From UBA7378 sp049611805 (GTDB lineage Bacteria > Pseudomonadota > Alphaproteobacteria > RS24): a stretch of DNA of 64,000 nucleotides. Under the pieces are notes generated by a model. The model was not told the DNA's origin. It did not search any database and saw only the letters and a list, made by a program, of their open reading frames with translations. The DNA is taken from contig JBMZAX010000007.1 in NCBI GenBank assembly GCA_049611805.1, positions 32,352-96,351 on the forward strand, written 5' to 3'. Both the position numbers and the translations under genes were made by a program. Of this stretch, positions 57,331-64,000 are shown in pieces. Position 1 is the first letter of the stretch. Each line of letters opens with the position of its first letter.

Positions 57331-60015
57331 ATGTCTGATTCCCGTCACGAACCACTCGACAAAACCTATGATCCGTCTGCGATAGAGGCGTCGCTCTATG
57401 AGGCGTGGGAAAATGACGGCTGTTTCAAGGCCGGTCGGGTGCCCGAAGCCGAGCCTTACACGATTGTTATTCCGCCGCCCAATGTCACCGGCAGCCTGCA
57501 TATGGGCCATGCGCTGAACAACACATTGCAAGATATTCTGTGCCGTTTTGAACGCATGCGCGGGCGCGATGTTTTGTGGCAGCCCGGCACCGACCATGCC
57601 GGCATTGCCACGCAAATGGTGGTTGAACGCCAACTCGCCGAAGACGGCAACATGACCCGCCGCGACATGGGGCGCGAGGCGTTTATCGAGCGCGTTTGGC
57701 AATGGAAAGAAGAAAGCGGGTCAGCGATTACCCGCCAGTTGCGCCGCCTTGGGGCATCATGTGACTGGAGCCGCGAGCGTTTCACCATGGATGACGGCCT
57801 GTCGCAGGCCGTGGTGAAGGTGTTTGTCGCGCTTTATGAACAAAAGCTGATTTACAAAGACAAGCGCCTCGTTAACTGGGATCCGGGGCTTTTGACGGCG
57901 ATTTCCGACCTTGAGGTCGTGCAAAAAGAAGTCAACAGCCATATGTGGCATTTCAACTATCCGCTTGAGGATGGCAGCGGCCACATCACCGTCGCCACCA
58001 CGCGGCCCGAAACCATGCTGGGCGACACGGGCGTGGCCGTGCACCCCGACGACCCGCGCTATAAGGCGCTTATCGGCAAGCATGTGGTATTGCCGATTGT
58101 CGGACGCAAAATTCCGATTGTGGCGGATGATTATGCCGACCCGGAGCAGGGGTCGGGTGCCGTGAAAATTACGCCCGCGCATGACTTTAACGATTTCGAG
58201 GTCGGCAAACGCTGTGGGCTGGCCGCCGTCAATATGCTGGATCAACGCGCCTGCATTGACATGTCAGACCCGGCTTTTGACGACATGGTGGGGCGCGAAG
58301 ACTGGCAGGGCATGGATCGGTTTGAGGCGCGCAAGAAAGTGGTCGCAACGCTTGATACGCTGGGGCTGGTCGACAAGATTGAAGACAATACGCATATGGT
58401 GCCGTTTGGCGACCGCTCGGACATGGTGATTGAGCCGTGGCTGACCGACCAGTGGTATGTCGATGCGGCAACGCTCGCCAAGCCCGCGCGCGAAGCGGTT
58501 GAAAAGGGCCGCACGAAATTCGTGCCCGCGAATTGGGACAAAACCTATTTTGAATGGATGAACAATATCCAGCCTTGGTGCATTTCGCGCCAGCTCTGGT
58601 GGGGGCATCAGATACCGGCATGGTATGGGCCCGACGGCAAGATATTCGTGGCCGAAACGCAAGAGGCGGCGGCCGCGAAAGCCGAAGCCCATTACGGCGC
58701 GGCCACCGAATTGACGCGCGATGAAGACGTGCTCGACACATGGTTTTCATCCGCCCTGTGGCCGTTTTCCACGCTGGGCTGGCCGGAGGAAACGCCGGAA
58801 CTCAAACGGCATTATAAAACCGATGTGCTGGTTACCGGCTTCGATATTATTTTCTTCTGGGTGGCGCGCATGATGATGATGGGGCTGCACTTCATGGGCG
58901 ATGTGCCGTTCCACACGGTTTATATTCACGCGCTGGTGCGCGATGAAAAGGGCGCGAAAATGTCGAAGTCCAAGGGCAATGTCATCGACCCGCTGGAGCT
59001 GTGCGACAAATATGGTGCAGACGCCTTGCGCTTCACGCTTGCCGCAATGGCGGCGATGGGGCGCGACATCAAACTGGCCGAAGCGCGCGTCGAGGGCTAT
59101 CGCAATTTTGGGACAAAGCTATGGAACGCCGCGCGCTTTTGCGAAATGAATGGCTGTTTCGAAGCCGGTGATTTCGACCCCGCCAAGGCCAGCCTGCCGC
59201 TGACGCGCTGGATTGTCGGTGAAGCGGTGCAGGCGCAAAACACCGTCACGCAAGCCCTAGAGGCCTATCGGTTTAATGATGCCGCCAATGGGGTTTATCA
59301 GTTCATCTGGAATAATTTTTGCGACTGGTATGTCGAGCTTGCAAAGCCGGTGTTGCAGGGCGATGACACGGAAGCCAAGATGGAAGTGCAGGCGGCAACC
59401 AAATGGGCGCTCGACCATGCGTTGCGGCTGTTGCATCCGTTCATGCCGTTTGTCACGGAAGAATTATGGGCCAAAACCGCCACGCGCGACGGCTATCTGA
59501 TGCTGGATGAGTGGCCGAAACTGGCCGAGGATTTGGTCGATGCAGATGCAATGGCAGAGATTGGCTGGCTGATTGGAGCCATCAGCGAAATCCGCTCGGT
59601 ACGTGCTGAAATGAATGTGCCCGCCGGCGCGCACGTGCCCTTGGTGGCGATTGATGCGGGCGACCAAACGCAAGCGCGTTTGACAGCGACCGGCGATACG
59701 CTGAAACGTCTGGCGCGGGTTTCGGATATTTCATTCGCCGACACCGTGCCGTCGGGTTCCGCGCAAACGGTTTTGGGGGAAGCGGTTTTTGCCCTGCCGC
59801 TTGCCGATGTCATTGACATTGATGCCGAGCGCGCGCGTCTGCAAAAGGAAATTGGCAAAACCGAAGGCGAGATTAAAAAGCTGGCGGGCAAATTGAGCAA
59901 TGAAGGTTTTCTGGCAAAGGCACCCGAAGATGTGGTTGCCGAAAACCGCGCGCGTTTGTCGGAAGAAGAAGCCCGCCGCGACAAGCTCAATTCAGCACTC
60001 GCGCGCCTTGCCTAA
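57331..60015 (+). CDS. valS: Valyl-tRNA synthetase
   Basis: The 894-residue class I synthetase has PPPNVTGSLHMGHALNNT (the HIGH motif), TDHAGIATQ, an editing domain with TTRPETMLGDTGVAVHP, and KMSKSKGNVIDP (the KMSKS motif). A C-terminal coiled coil (ARLQKEIGKTEGEIKKLAGK) is present. It charges tRNA-Val in the cytosol. ATG 57331 is chosen; GTG 57325 is two codons earlier. It lies 43 bases after popZ. The 3' end overlaps the opposite-strand TauE gene by four bases. Confidence 0.97.
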   Translation: MSDSRHEPLDKTYDPSAIEASLYEAWENDGCFKAGRVPEAEPYTIVIPPPNVTGSLHMGHALNNTLQDILCRFERMRGRDVLWQPGTDHAGIATQMVVERQLAEDGNMTRRDMGREAFIERVWQWKEESGSAITRQLRRLGASCDWSRERFTMDDGLSQAVVKVFVALYEQKLIYKDKRLVNWDPGLLTAISDLEVVQKEVNSHMWHFNYPLEDGSGHITVATTRPETMLGDTGVAVHPDDPRYKALIGKHVVLPIVGRKIPIVADDYADPEQGSGAVKITPAHDFNDFEVGKRCGLAAVNMLDQRACIDMSDPAFDDMVGREDWQGMDRFEARKKVVATLDTLGLVDKIEDNTHMVPFGDRSDMVIEPWLTDQWYVDAATLAKPAREAVEKGRTKFVPANWDKTYFEWMNNIQPWCISRQLWWGHQIPAWYGPDGKIFVAETQEAAAAKAEAHYGAATELTRDEDVLDTWFSSALWPFSTLGWPEETPELKRHYKTDVLVTGFDIIFFWVARMMMMGLHFMGDVPFHTVYIHALVRDEKGAKMSKSKGNVIDPLELCDKYGADALRFTLAAMAAMGRDIKLAEARVEGYRNFGTKLWNAARFCEMNGCFEAGDFDPAKASLPLTRWIVGEAVQAQNTVTQALEAYRFNDAANGVYQFIWNNFCDWYVELAKPVLQGDDTEAKMEVQAATKWALDHALRLLHPFMPFVTEELWAKTATRDGYLMLDEWPKLAEDLVDADAMAEIGWLIGAISEIRSVRAEMNVPAGAHVPLVAIDAGDQTQARLTATGDTLKRLARVSDISFADTVPSGSAQTVLGEAVFALPLADVIDIDAERARLQKEIGKTEGEIKKLAGKLSNEGFLAKAPEDVVAENRARLSEEEARRDKLNSALARLA

Positions 60016-60761
60016 CCATATTCCGCGAAAAATGCGTAGGCCGTGACGCCGATGCAGATGGCGAGGCTGATGCGGCGCACGGTTTTGTCGGACACAAAAT
60101 CGGTGAGCCGCGCCGCGCCATAACTGCCCAGCCCGATGCCCGCCATCACCGCCAGCCCGCCGACATAATCAACCACGCCCGCGCCGATAAACAGCACCAG
60201 CGCCGAGATGGACGAGACGGTTGCGAAAATCAGCTTCAGCCCATGCATGGTTCGCACTTGTGTATAGCCCGCCAGCGACAGGGCGGCGAGGGTGAGAATG
60301 CCGAAGCCGCCATTGAAATAACCGCCATAAATGCAGGTGAGAAACAGCGCCAGCGCGCCGATAATCCAAAGCTGGCGCGCGCTGGTGCGGGCCGCAAGGC
60401 GCTCAAGCTGGCCGTCCAGCATGAACAGCAATGTGGCGAACAGCAAGAGCCACGGCACGGCGGCGGAGAATATGTCTGCATCCGTGCGCAAGAGGAACCA
60501 GCCCCCCAACAGCCCGCCGACAAACGCCACCGGCACCTGCCAGACAAGGTCGCGGCGCACGTCCCTCAGATGAGTGCGATAGCCCAGCGCGCCGGTGATA
60601 TAGCCCAAAGTCGCGGCAAATGTGTTGGTGGCATTGGCAATAATGGGCGGCATGCCGGAAACCACCAGCGCGGCGAAGGTGACGCCGCTGCCGCCACCGG
60701 CCAGTGCGTTCATGGTGCCGCCGACAAGACCGGCCAGAAAAAGCAGAATATGGATCTCCAT
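60012..60761 (-). CDS. Sulfite exporter TauE/SafE family permease
   Basis: The protein of about 249 residues has eight hydrophobic segments. LLFLAGLVGGTMNALAGGGS at the start is the family motif with the GG pair, and TCIYGGYFNGGFGILTLAAL near the middle is the second repeat. TauE proteins export sulfite, sulfoacetate or related anions, or act in uptake of organosulfur. ATG 60761 places the first helix at the N-terminus; an open extension reaches 60791. It is divergent from ilvD with about 80 bases between starts. Confidence 0.86.
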   Translation of the reverse strand: MEIHILLFLAGLVGGTMNALAGGGSGVTFAALVVSGMPPIIANATNTFAATLGYITGALGYRTHLRDVRRDLVWQVPVAFVGGLLGGWFLLRTDADIFSAAVPWLLLFATLLFMLDGQLERLAARTSARQLWIIGALALFLTCIYGGYFNGGFGILTLAALSLAGYTQVRTMHGLKLIFATVSSISALVLFIGAGVVDYVGGLAVMAGIGLGSYGAARLTDFVSDKTVRRISLAICIGVTAYAFFAEYG

Positions 60762-60842
60762 GGCCCAGATGTAGCGGATTCTTTCTCGCATGGCTCAATT
60801 ATTCTTGCTACAAACCCGCAAAGAGCCATTGGGAGATGCGCG

Positions 60843-62561
60843 ATGACAGAATTTGACAAATCCAAGCTGCCGAGCCGCCATGTGTCGGTCGGGCCGGAGC
60901 GCGCGCCGCACCGGTCTTATTACTATGCGATGGGCATGAGCGAAGAAGAGATCGCCCAGCCTTTTGTGGGTGTGGTGTCGTGCTGGAACGAGGCCGCGCC
61001 GTGCAATATCGCGCTGATGCGACAAGCCCAGGCCGCCAAGGCGGGCGTGACGTCGGCCTCCGGCACGCCGCGCGAATTTTGCACCATCACCGTGACCGAC
61101 GGCATCGCCATGGGGCATGAGGGCATGAAGTCGTCGCTCGTCTCGCGCGAGGTGATTGCCGACAGCGTGGAACTGACCATGCGCGGGCATTGCTATGACG
61201 CGATGGTCGGGCTGGCGGGGTGTGACAAATCACTGCCCGGGCTGATGATGGCGATGTTGCGCCTCAATGTGCCCAGCGTGTTCATGTATGGCGGCTCGAT
61301 TATGCCCGGCGAGTTCAAGGGCCGGGACGTAACCGTGCTGGATGTGTTTGAGGCCGTGGGCCAACATGCTGCGGGCAATATGCCGGATGAGGATTTGCAC
61401 GAGCTGGAATGCGTGGCGTGCCCCAGCGCGGGCGCGTGTGGCGGGCAGTTTACGGCCAATACCATGGCCTGTGTGTCGGAAGCGATTGGGCTGGCACTGC
61501 CCAATTCCGCCGGTGCGCCGGCCCCTTATGAAAGCCGCGACGCCTATGCCGAGGCTTCCGGCAAGGCGGTGATGAGGCTGATTGCCGATAATATTCGCCC
61601 GCGCGATATCGTGACGCGCAAAGCCATGGAAAACGCCGCAACGGTGGTGGCCGCCACGGGTGGCTCGACCAATGGCGCACTGCACCTGCCGGCCATGGCG
61701 CATGAGGCGGGCATTGATTTTGACCTGATGCAGGTTGCCGAGATTTTCAAGAAAACGCCTTATATCGCCGACCTGAAACCGGGCGGGCAATATGTCGCCA
61801 AAGACATGTATGAGGCGGGCGGCGTGCCCATGCTGCTGAAAACCCTGCTGGAGGGCGGCTATCTGCATGGCGACTGCCTGACGGTGACGGGCAAAACACT
61901 GGCCGAAAATCTGGAGGAAATAACCTTCAATCCCGACCAGAAAGTCATTTATCCGGTGTCGAACCCGATCACGCCGACCGGCGGCGTGGTGGGCTTGAAA
62001 GGATCACTGGCCCCTGACGGTGCGATTGTGAAAGTCGCGGGCATGGAAAAGCTGCAATTTGAGGGCACGGCGCGGTGTTTCGACTGCGAAGAAGACGCCT
62101 TTGCCGCCGTCGAGAAGGAAGACTATAAAGCCGGCGATGTCATCATCATCCGCTATGAGGGGCCGAAGGGGGGGCCGGGCATGCGCGAAATGCTGTCCAC
62201 CACCTCGGCGATTTACGGCCAGGGCAATGGCGACAAGGTGGCGCTCATCACTGACGGGCGCTTTTCGGGTGCCACGCGCGGCTTCTGCATCGGGCATGTT
62301 GGCCCTGAGGCTGCCGAGGGCGGGCCGATTGCGCTGATTGAAGACGGCGACACCATTCGCATCGACGCAGACGCCGGCACGATTGACCTGATGGTCGAGC
62401 CGGATGTTATGGCCGCGCGCAAAGCAAACTGGCGCCCGCGCGAGACAGACTTTGCCTCCGGCACTTTGTGGAAATACGCCCAGGGCGTCGGCCCCGCCCA
62501 TAAGGGCGCGGTGACGCATCCGGGCGGGGCAAAAGAGAAGAAGCAATATGCCGATATTTAA
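60843..62561 (+). CDS. ilvD: Dihydroxy-acid dehydratase
   Basis: The 572-residue enzyme makes 2-keto acids from dihydroxy acids for branched-chain amino acids. Its iron-sulfur Cys ligands are in SCWNEAAPCN, LAGCDKSLPG and CPSAGACGGQFTANTM. GATRGFCIGHVGPEA near the C-terminus is conserved. GGAGAT lies upstream of ATG 60843. A frame open 600 bases further upstream is antisense to the TauE gene and is not used. The stop overlaps that of an opposite-strand fragment. Confidence 0.95.
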   Translation: MTEFDKSKLPSRHVSVGPERAPHRSYYYAMGMSEEEIAQPFVGVVSCWNEAAPCNIALMRQAQAAKAGVTSASGTPREFCTITVTDGIAMGHEGMKSSLVSREVIADSVELTMRGHCYDAMVGLAGCDKSLPGLMMAMLRLNVPSVFMYGGSIMPGEFKGRDVTVLDVFEAVGQHAAGNMPDEDLHELECVACPSAGACGGQFTANTMACVSEAIGLALPNSAGAPAPYESRDAYAEASGKAVMRLIADNIRPRDIVTRKAMENAATVVAATGGSTNGALHLPAMAHEAGIDFDLMQVAEIFKKTPYIADLKPGGQYVAKDMYEAGGVPMLLKTLLEGGYLHGDCLTVTGKTLAENLEEITFNPDQKVIYPVSNPITPTGGVVGLKGSLAPDGAIVKVAGMEKLQFEGTARCFDCEEDAFAAVEKEDYKAGDVIIIRYEGPKGGPGMREMLSTTSAIYGQGNGDKVALITDGRFSGATRGFCIGHVGPEAAEGGPIALIEDGDTIRIDADAGTIDLMVEPDVMAARKANWRPRETDFASGTLWKYAQGVGPAHKGAVTHPGGAKEKKQYADI

Positions 62562-62740
62562 CGGCGCTTCATCATAAACCCGTTCAAAAAGCTGGCGAAC
62601 TGCCCGCGCTGGCGTCGCGTGAGCGCGGTGTAGCTGTAATCGATGAGCCGACGGGTCGGCGCATCCAGCAGCGCGGCATAATCGGGCGGCCGGGTGAGGC
62701 CGTCCGGATCAATTTTATAATGCTCGGCAAGGGCGCCAAC
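62558..62740 (-). pseudogene. Truncated gene fragment, C-terminal part only
   Basis: A minus-strand frame ends at TAA 62560-62558. It reads, from about 62740, AVGALAEHYKIDPDGLTRPP, then a part with DYAALLDAPTRRLIDYSY, then RQRGQFASFLNGFMMKRR. GC content and codon use look like the chromosome. The frame stays open to about 62800 but has no ATG, GTG or TTG start, and its upstream part runs into AT-rich sequence. It seems to be a conserved gene that lost its 5' end. I do not recognise the family. Confidence 0.5.
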
Positions 62741-62919
62741 TGCAGAAGATTCATGAAAAGTATAAAGAGAATTCAGAAATTCCAGAGGCGGTCAAAACTT
62801 GCATAAAGAATATTATCGAGTGGAGCGAAAGGGTGGATAAAGAGCTAGAAGAATCCGCGCGGGAAGATAACGAAGGCAGCGAAAATAATAATTCAAACGA
62901 TGATGAAATTCCCTTCTAA
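62741..62919 (+). pseudogene. Truncated phage-like fragment with an SSB-type DDEIPF tail
   Basis: A plus-strand frame ends at TAA 62917-62919. It reads HEKYKENSEIPEAVKTCIKN, then a part with IIEWSERVDKELEESARED, then a low-complexity acidic stretch ending NDDEIPF. That tail matches the C-terminal tip of single-strand DNA-binding proteins, which recruits repair factors. The fragment is AT-rich and has no start codon apart from a late GTG. It lies head-to-head with the fragment at 62558-62740, with both 5' ends missing. Its stop overlaps the xthA stop. The parent could be a phage ssDNA-binding or recombination protein. Confidence 0.45.
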
Positions 62920-63722
62920 CCCCCCAATTCCACCCAGACGGGCACATGGTCTGAGGGTTTTTCCCAGTCGCGGGTGTGGGCGTCGATGCCGAAATTGGTG
63001 AGGCGGTCGGCGGCCAGCGGCGAGAGCAAATGGTGGTCGATGCGGATGCCGTTATTCTTGCGCCGCGCGCCGCCCTGATAATCCCAGAATGTGTAGGTGG
63101 TGTCGTCCGTCACGGCCAGTGTCGCCACGGCTTCGGTCAACCCCAGATTGAGCAGACGCCGGAAGGCGGCGTGCGTTTCGGGCCGGTAGAGGGCATCGCC
63201 CTCCCATTTGTCGGGGGCGTGGCAGTCGGCCGGGGTGGGGATGACGTTATAATCGCCCGCCAGCACGAAGGTTTCCTCGTAAGACAGAAGCGTTTTGGCA
63301 TGCGCCTCCAGCGCCGCCATCCAATCAAGCTTATAGGTATATTTCTCGTGGAAGGCGTCGCCGCCATTTTCCGGAATTACCGGATTTCCGTTCGGCAGAT
63401 ACAGCGAGGCCACGCGCACCGCCGACCCATTGGCCGAGACCACCGCCTCAATATAGCGGGCTTGTTCATCTTCAAATCCGGGCAGGCCGCGGCGCACATC
63501 TTCCAGCGGATATTTCGACAAAAGCGCCACGCCATTATAGGTTTTCTGCCCGTGCGTTTCGACATTATAGCCCAGCGCCTCAATGTCCTCGCGCGGAAAC
63601 GCGTCATCCACGCATTTCAACTCCTGCAGGCAGGCAATATCGGGCGCGGTTTCTTCCAGCCAGCGCGTGAGATTGGGCAGGCGCGCCTTGACCGAATTGA
63701 CGTTCCAGCTTGCGATTTTCAT
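62916..63722 (-). CDS. xthA: Exodeoxyribonuclease III
   Basis: The 268-residue protein has the exonuclease-endonuclease-phosphatase fold. MKIASWNVNSVKARLPNLTRWL opens it (given as joined segments), CLQELKCVDDAFP has the metal-binding Glu, and VLAGDYNVIPTPADC has the catalytic Asp-Asn pair. DYQGGARRKNNGIRIDHHLLSP and KPSDHVPVWVEL hold the last Asp and His. It nicks DNA at abasic sites and degrades 3' ends. It lies four bases after the ErpA-like gene, so they form an operon. Confidence 0.94.
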   Translation of the reverse strand: MKIASWNVNSVKARLPNLTRWLEETAPDIACLQELKCVDDAFPREDIEALGYNVETHGQKTYNGVALLSKYPLEDVRRGLPGFEDEQARYIEAVVSANGSAVRVASLYLPNGNPVIPENGGDAFHEKYTYKLDWMAALEAHAKTLLSYEETFVLAGDYNVIPTPADCHAPDKWEGDALYRPETHAAFRRLLNLGLTEAVATLAVTDDTTYTFWDYQGGARRKNNGIRIDHHLLSPLAADRLTNFGIDAHTRDWEKPSDHVPVWVELGG

Positions 63723-63726
63723 GCGG

Positions 63727-64000
63727 TTAAATGTCGAAAGAGGTGCCGCACCCGCAAGAGGCGGTGGCGTTGGGGTTGTTGATGCGGAAGCTCGCGCCGA
63801 TGAGGTCGTCCACCCAGTCTATTTCGGCGCCGTCCATATATTGCAGCGACATGTCGTCGACCAGCACGTCCACCCCGTCGCGGGTGAAGATGAGGTCGGC
63901 ATCGGTTTGTGTGTCGTCAATCGAGAAAATATAGGAAAAGCCCGAACACCCGCCGCCCTGCACGGCGACACGCAGTTTCGCGCCGGCATTCTCAGAAGCC
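63727..64000 (-). CDS. erpA: Iron-sulfur cluster insertion protein ErpA-like, partial
   Basis: The frame runs off the right edge of the window, so the N-terminus is missing. The visible part, about 90 residues, has KLRVAVQGGGCSGFSYIFS with the first Cys, DDLIGASFRINNPNATASCG and a CGCG pair, the A-type Fe-S carrier signature. ErpA passes Fe-S clusters to enzymes such as the isoprenoid IspG. The xthA gene follows on the same strand four bases later. IscA or SufA could have the same motifs; ErpA is preferred from the xthA linkage. Confidence 0.9.
   Translation of the reverse strand, partial: ASENAGAKLRVAVQGGGCSGFSYIFSIDDTQTDADLIFTRDGVDVLVDDMSLQYMDGAEIDWVDDLIGASFRINNPNATASCGCGTSFDI

Noticed and set aside
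60243..60842. 200-codon N-terminal extension of ilvD
   Set aside because: The extension is antisense to the TauE gene and IlvD homology begins at MTEFDKSKLP, at 60843.
1..64000. CRISPR arrays, rRNA operon, complete insertion sequence or riboswitch
   Set aside because: No regularly spaced repeats, rRNA-like stretch or transposase was seen, and no riboswitch core could be drawn with confidence.

Overview
The window reads as a chromosomal segment of an alphaproteobacterium with mid-range GC. The evidence is gene content and order: isoaspartyl methyltransferase, TolC-family protein, PopZ/DUF2497 and valS in a row; an NDUFS4-like complex I accessory subunit; a complete aapJQMP amino-acid transporter; a ChrR-type cupin; and an erpA-xthA pair at the right edge. 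I cannot place it below class from sequence alone.

Layout. 0-3.7 kb: a thioesterase gene, tRNA-Pro(TGG), and a small integrated element of about 3 kb. The element lies between the tRNA 3' end and a 14-bp copy of it at 3693-3706. It holds an integrase remnant, a Baeyer-Villiger-type flavin monooxygenase and its TetR regulator. 3.7-20 kb: M19 dipeptidase, quinone oxidoreductase and membrane desaturase, then a minus-strand operon SDR - cytochrome P450 - DUF3237 - second Baeyer-Villiger-type monooxygenase. A divergent TetR gene faces it across a 27-bp palindrome. Cupin, aldehyde dehydrogenase, acyl-CoA synthetase, acyl-CoA-dehydrogenase-like flavoprotein, thioesterase, enoyl-CoA hydratase and a reductase follow. 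Together these could hydroxylate a hydrophobic substrate, oxidise it to a ketone, insert oxygen, and pass the acid to CoA-dependent degradation. 20-33.6 kb: small envelope and membrane genes, DUF3604, a tautomerase, MAPEG, an MFS carrier, a GT10 glycosyltransferase beside an LpxL-like acyltransferase, a cyclase-family protein, the NDUFS4-like gene, a CitE-like lyase, an enoyl-CoA hydratase and an HDAC-like amidohydrolase.

33.6-41.4 kb: tRNA-Arg(TCT) with a repeat-rich, AT-rich flank and an unrecognised gene, an outer-membrane barrel, two tandem DsbA-fold isomerases, a lone T4-type lysozyme, a patatin-like lipase, a class I glutamine amidotransferase, two tandem Sel1-repeat proteins and metC. 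41.4-47.2 kb: aapJQMP, a GNAT acetyltransferase and cysK. 47.2-54.1 kb: a photo-oxidative-stress-like module (ChrR-like cupin, a secreted unknown, SDR, then on the other strand a cyclopropane-fatty-acid-synthase-like methyltransferase, DUF1365, FAD oxidoreductase and photolyase). The ChrR-like protein has lost three zinc ligands and no ECF sigma gene is next to it. 54.2-64 kb: tRNA-Cys and tRNA-Asn with a strong terminator, pcm-like, TolC-like, PopZ, valS, TauE, ilvD, a scar holding two truncated head-to-head fragments, xthA and a partial erpA.

The best candidates for something undescribed are the tRNA-Pro micro-island with its paired arm-type repeats, the P450/Baeyer-Villiger operon with its palindromic operator, and the degenerate orphan ChrR. 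No CRISPR array, rRNA or intact insertion sequence was seen.
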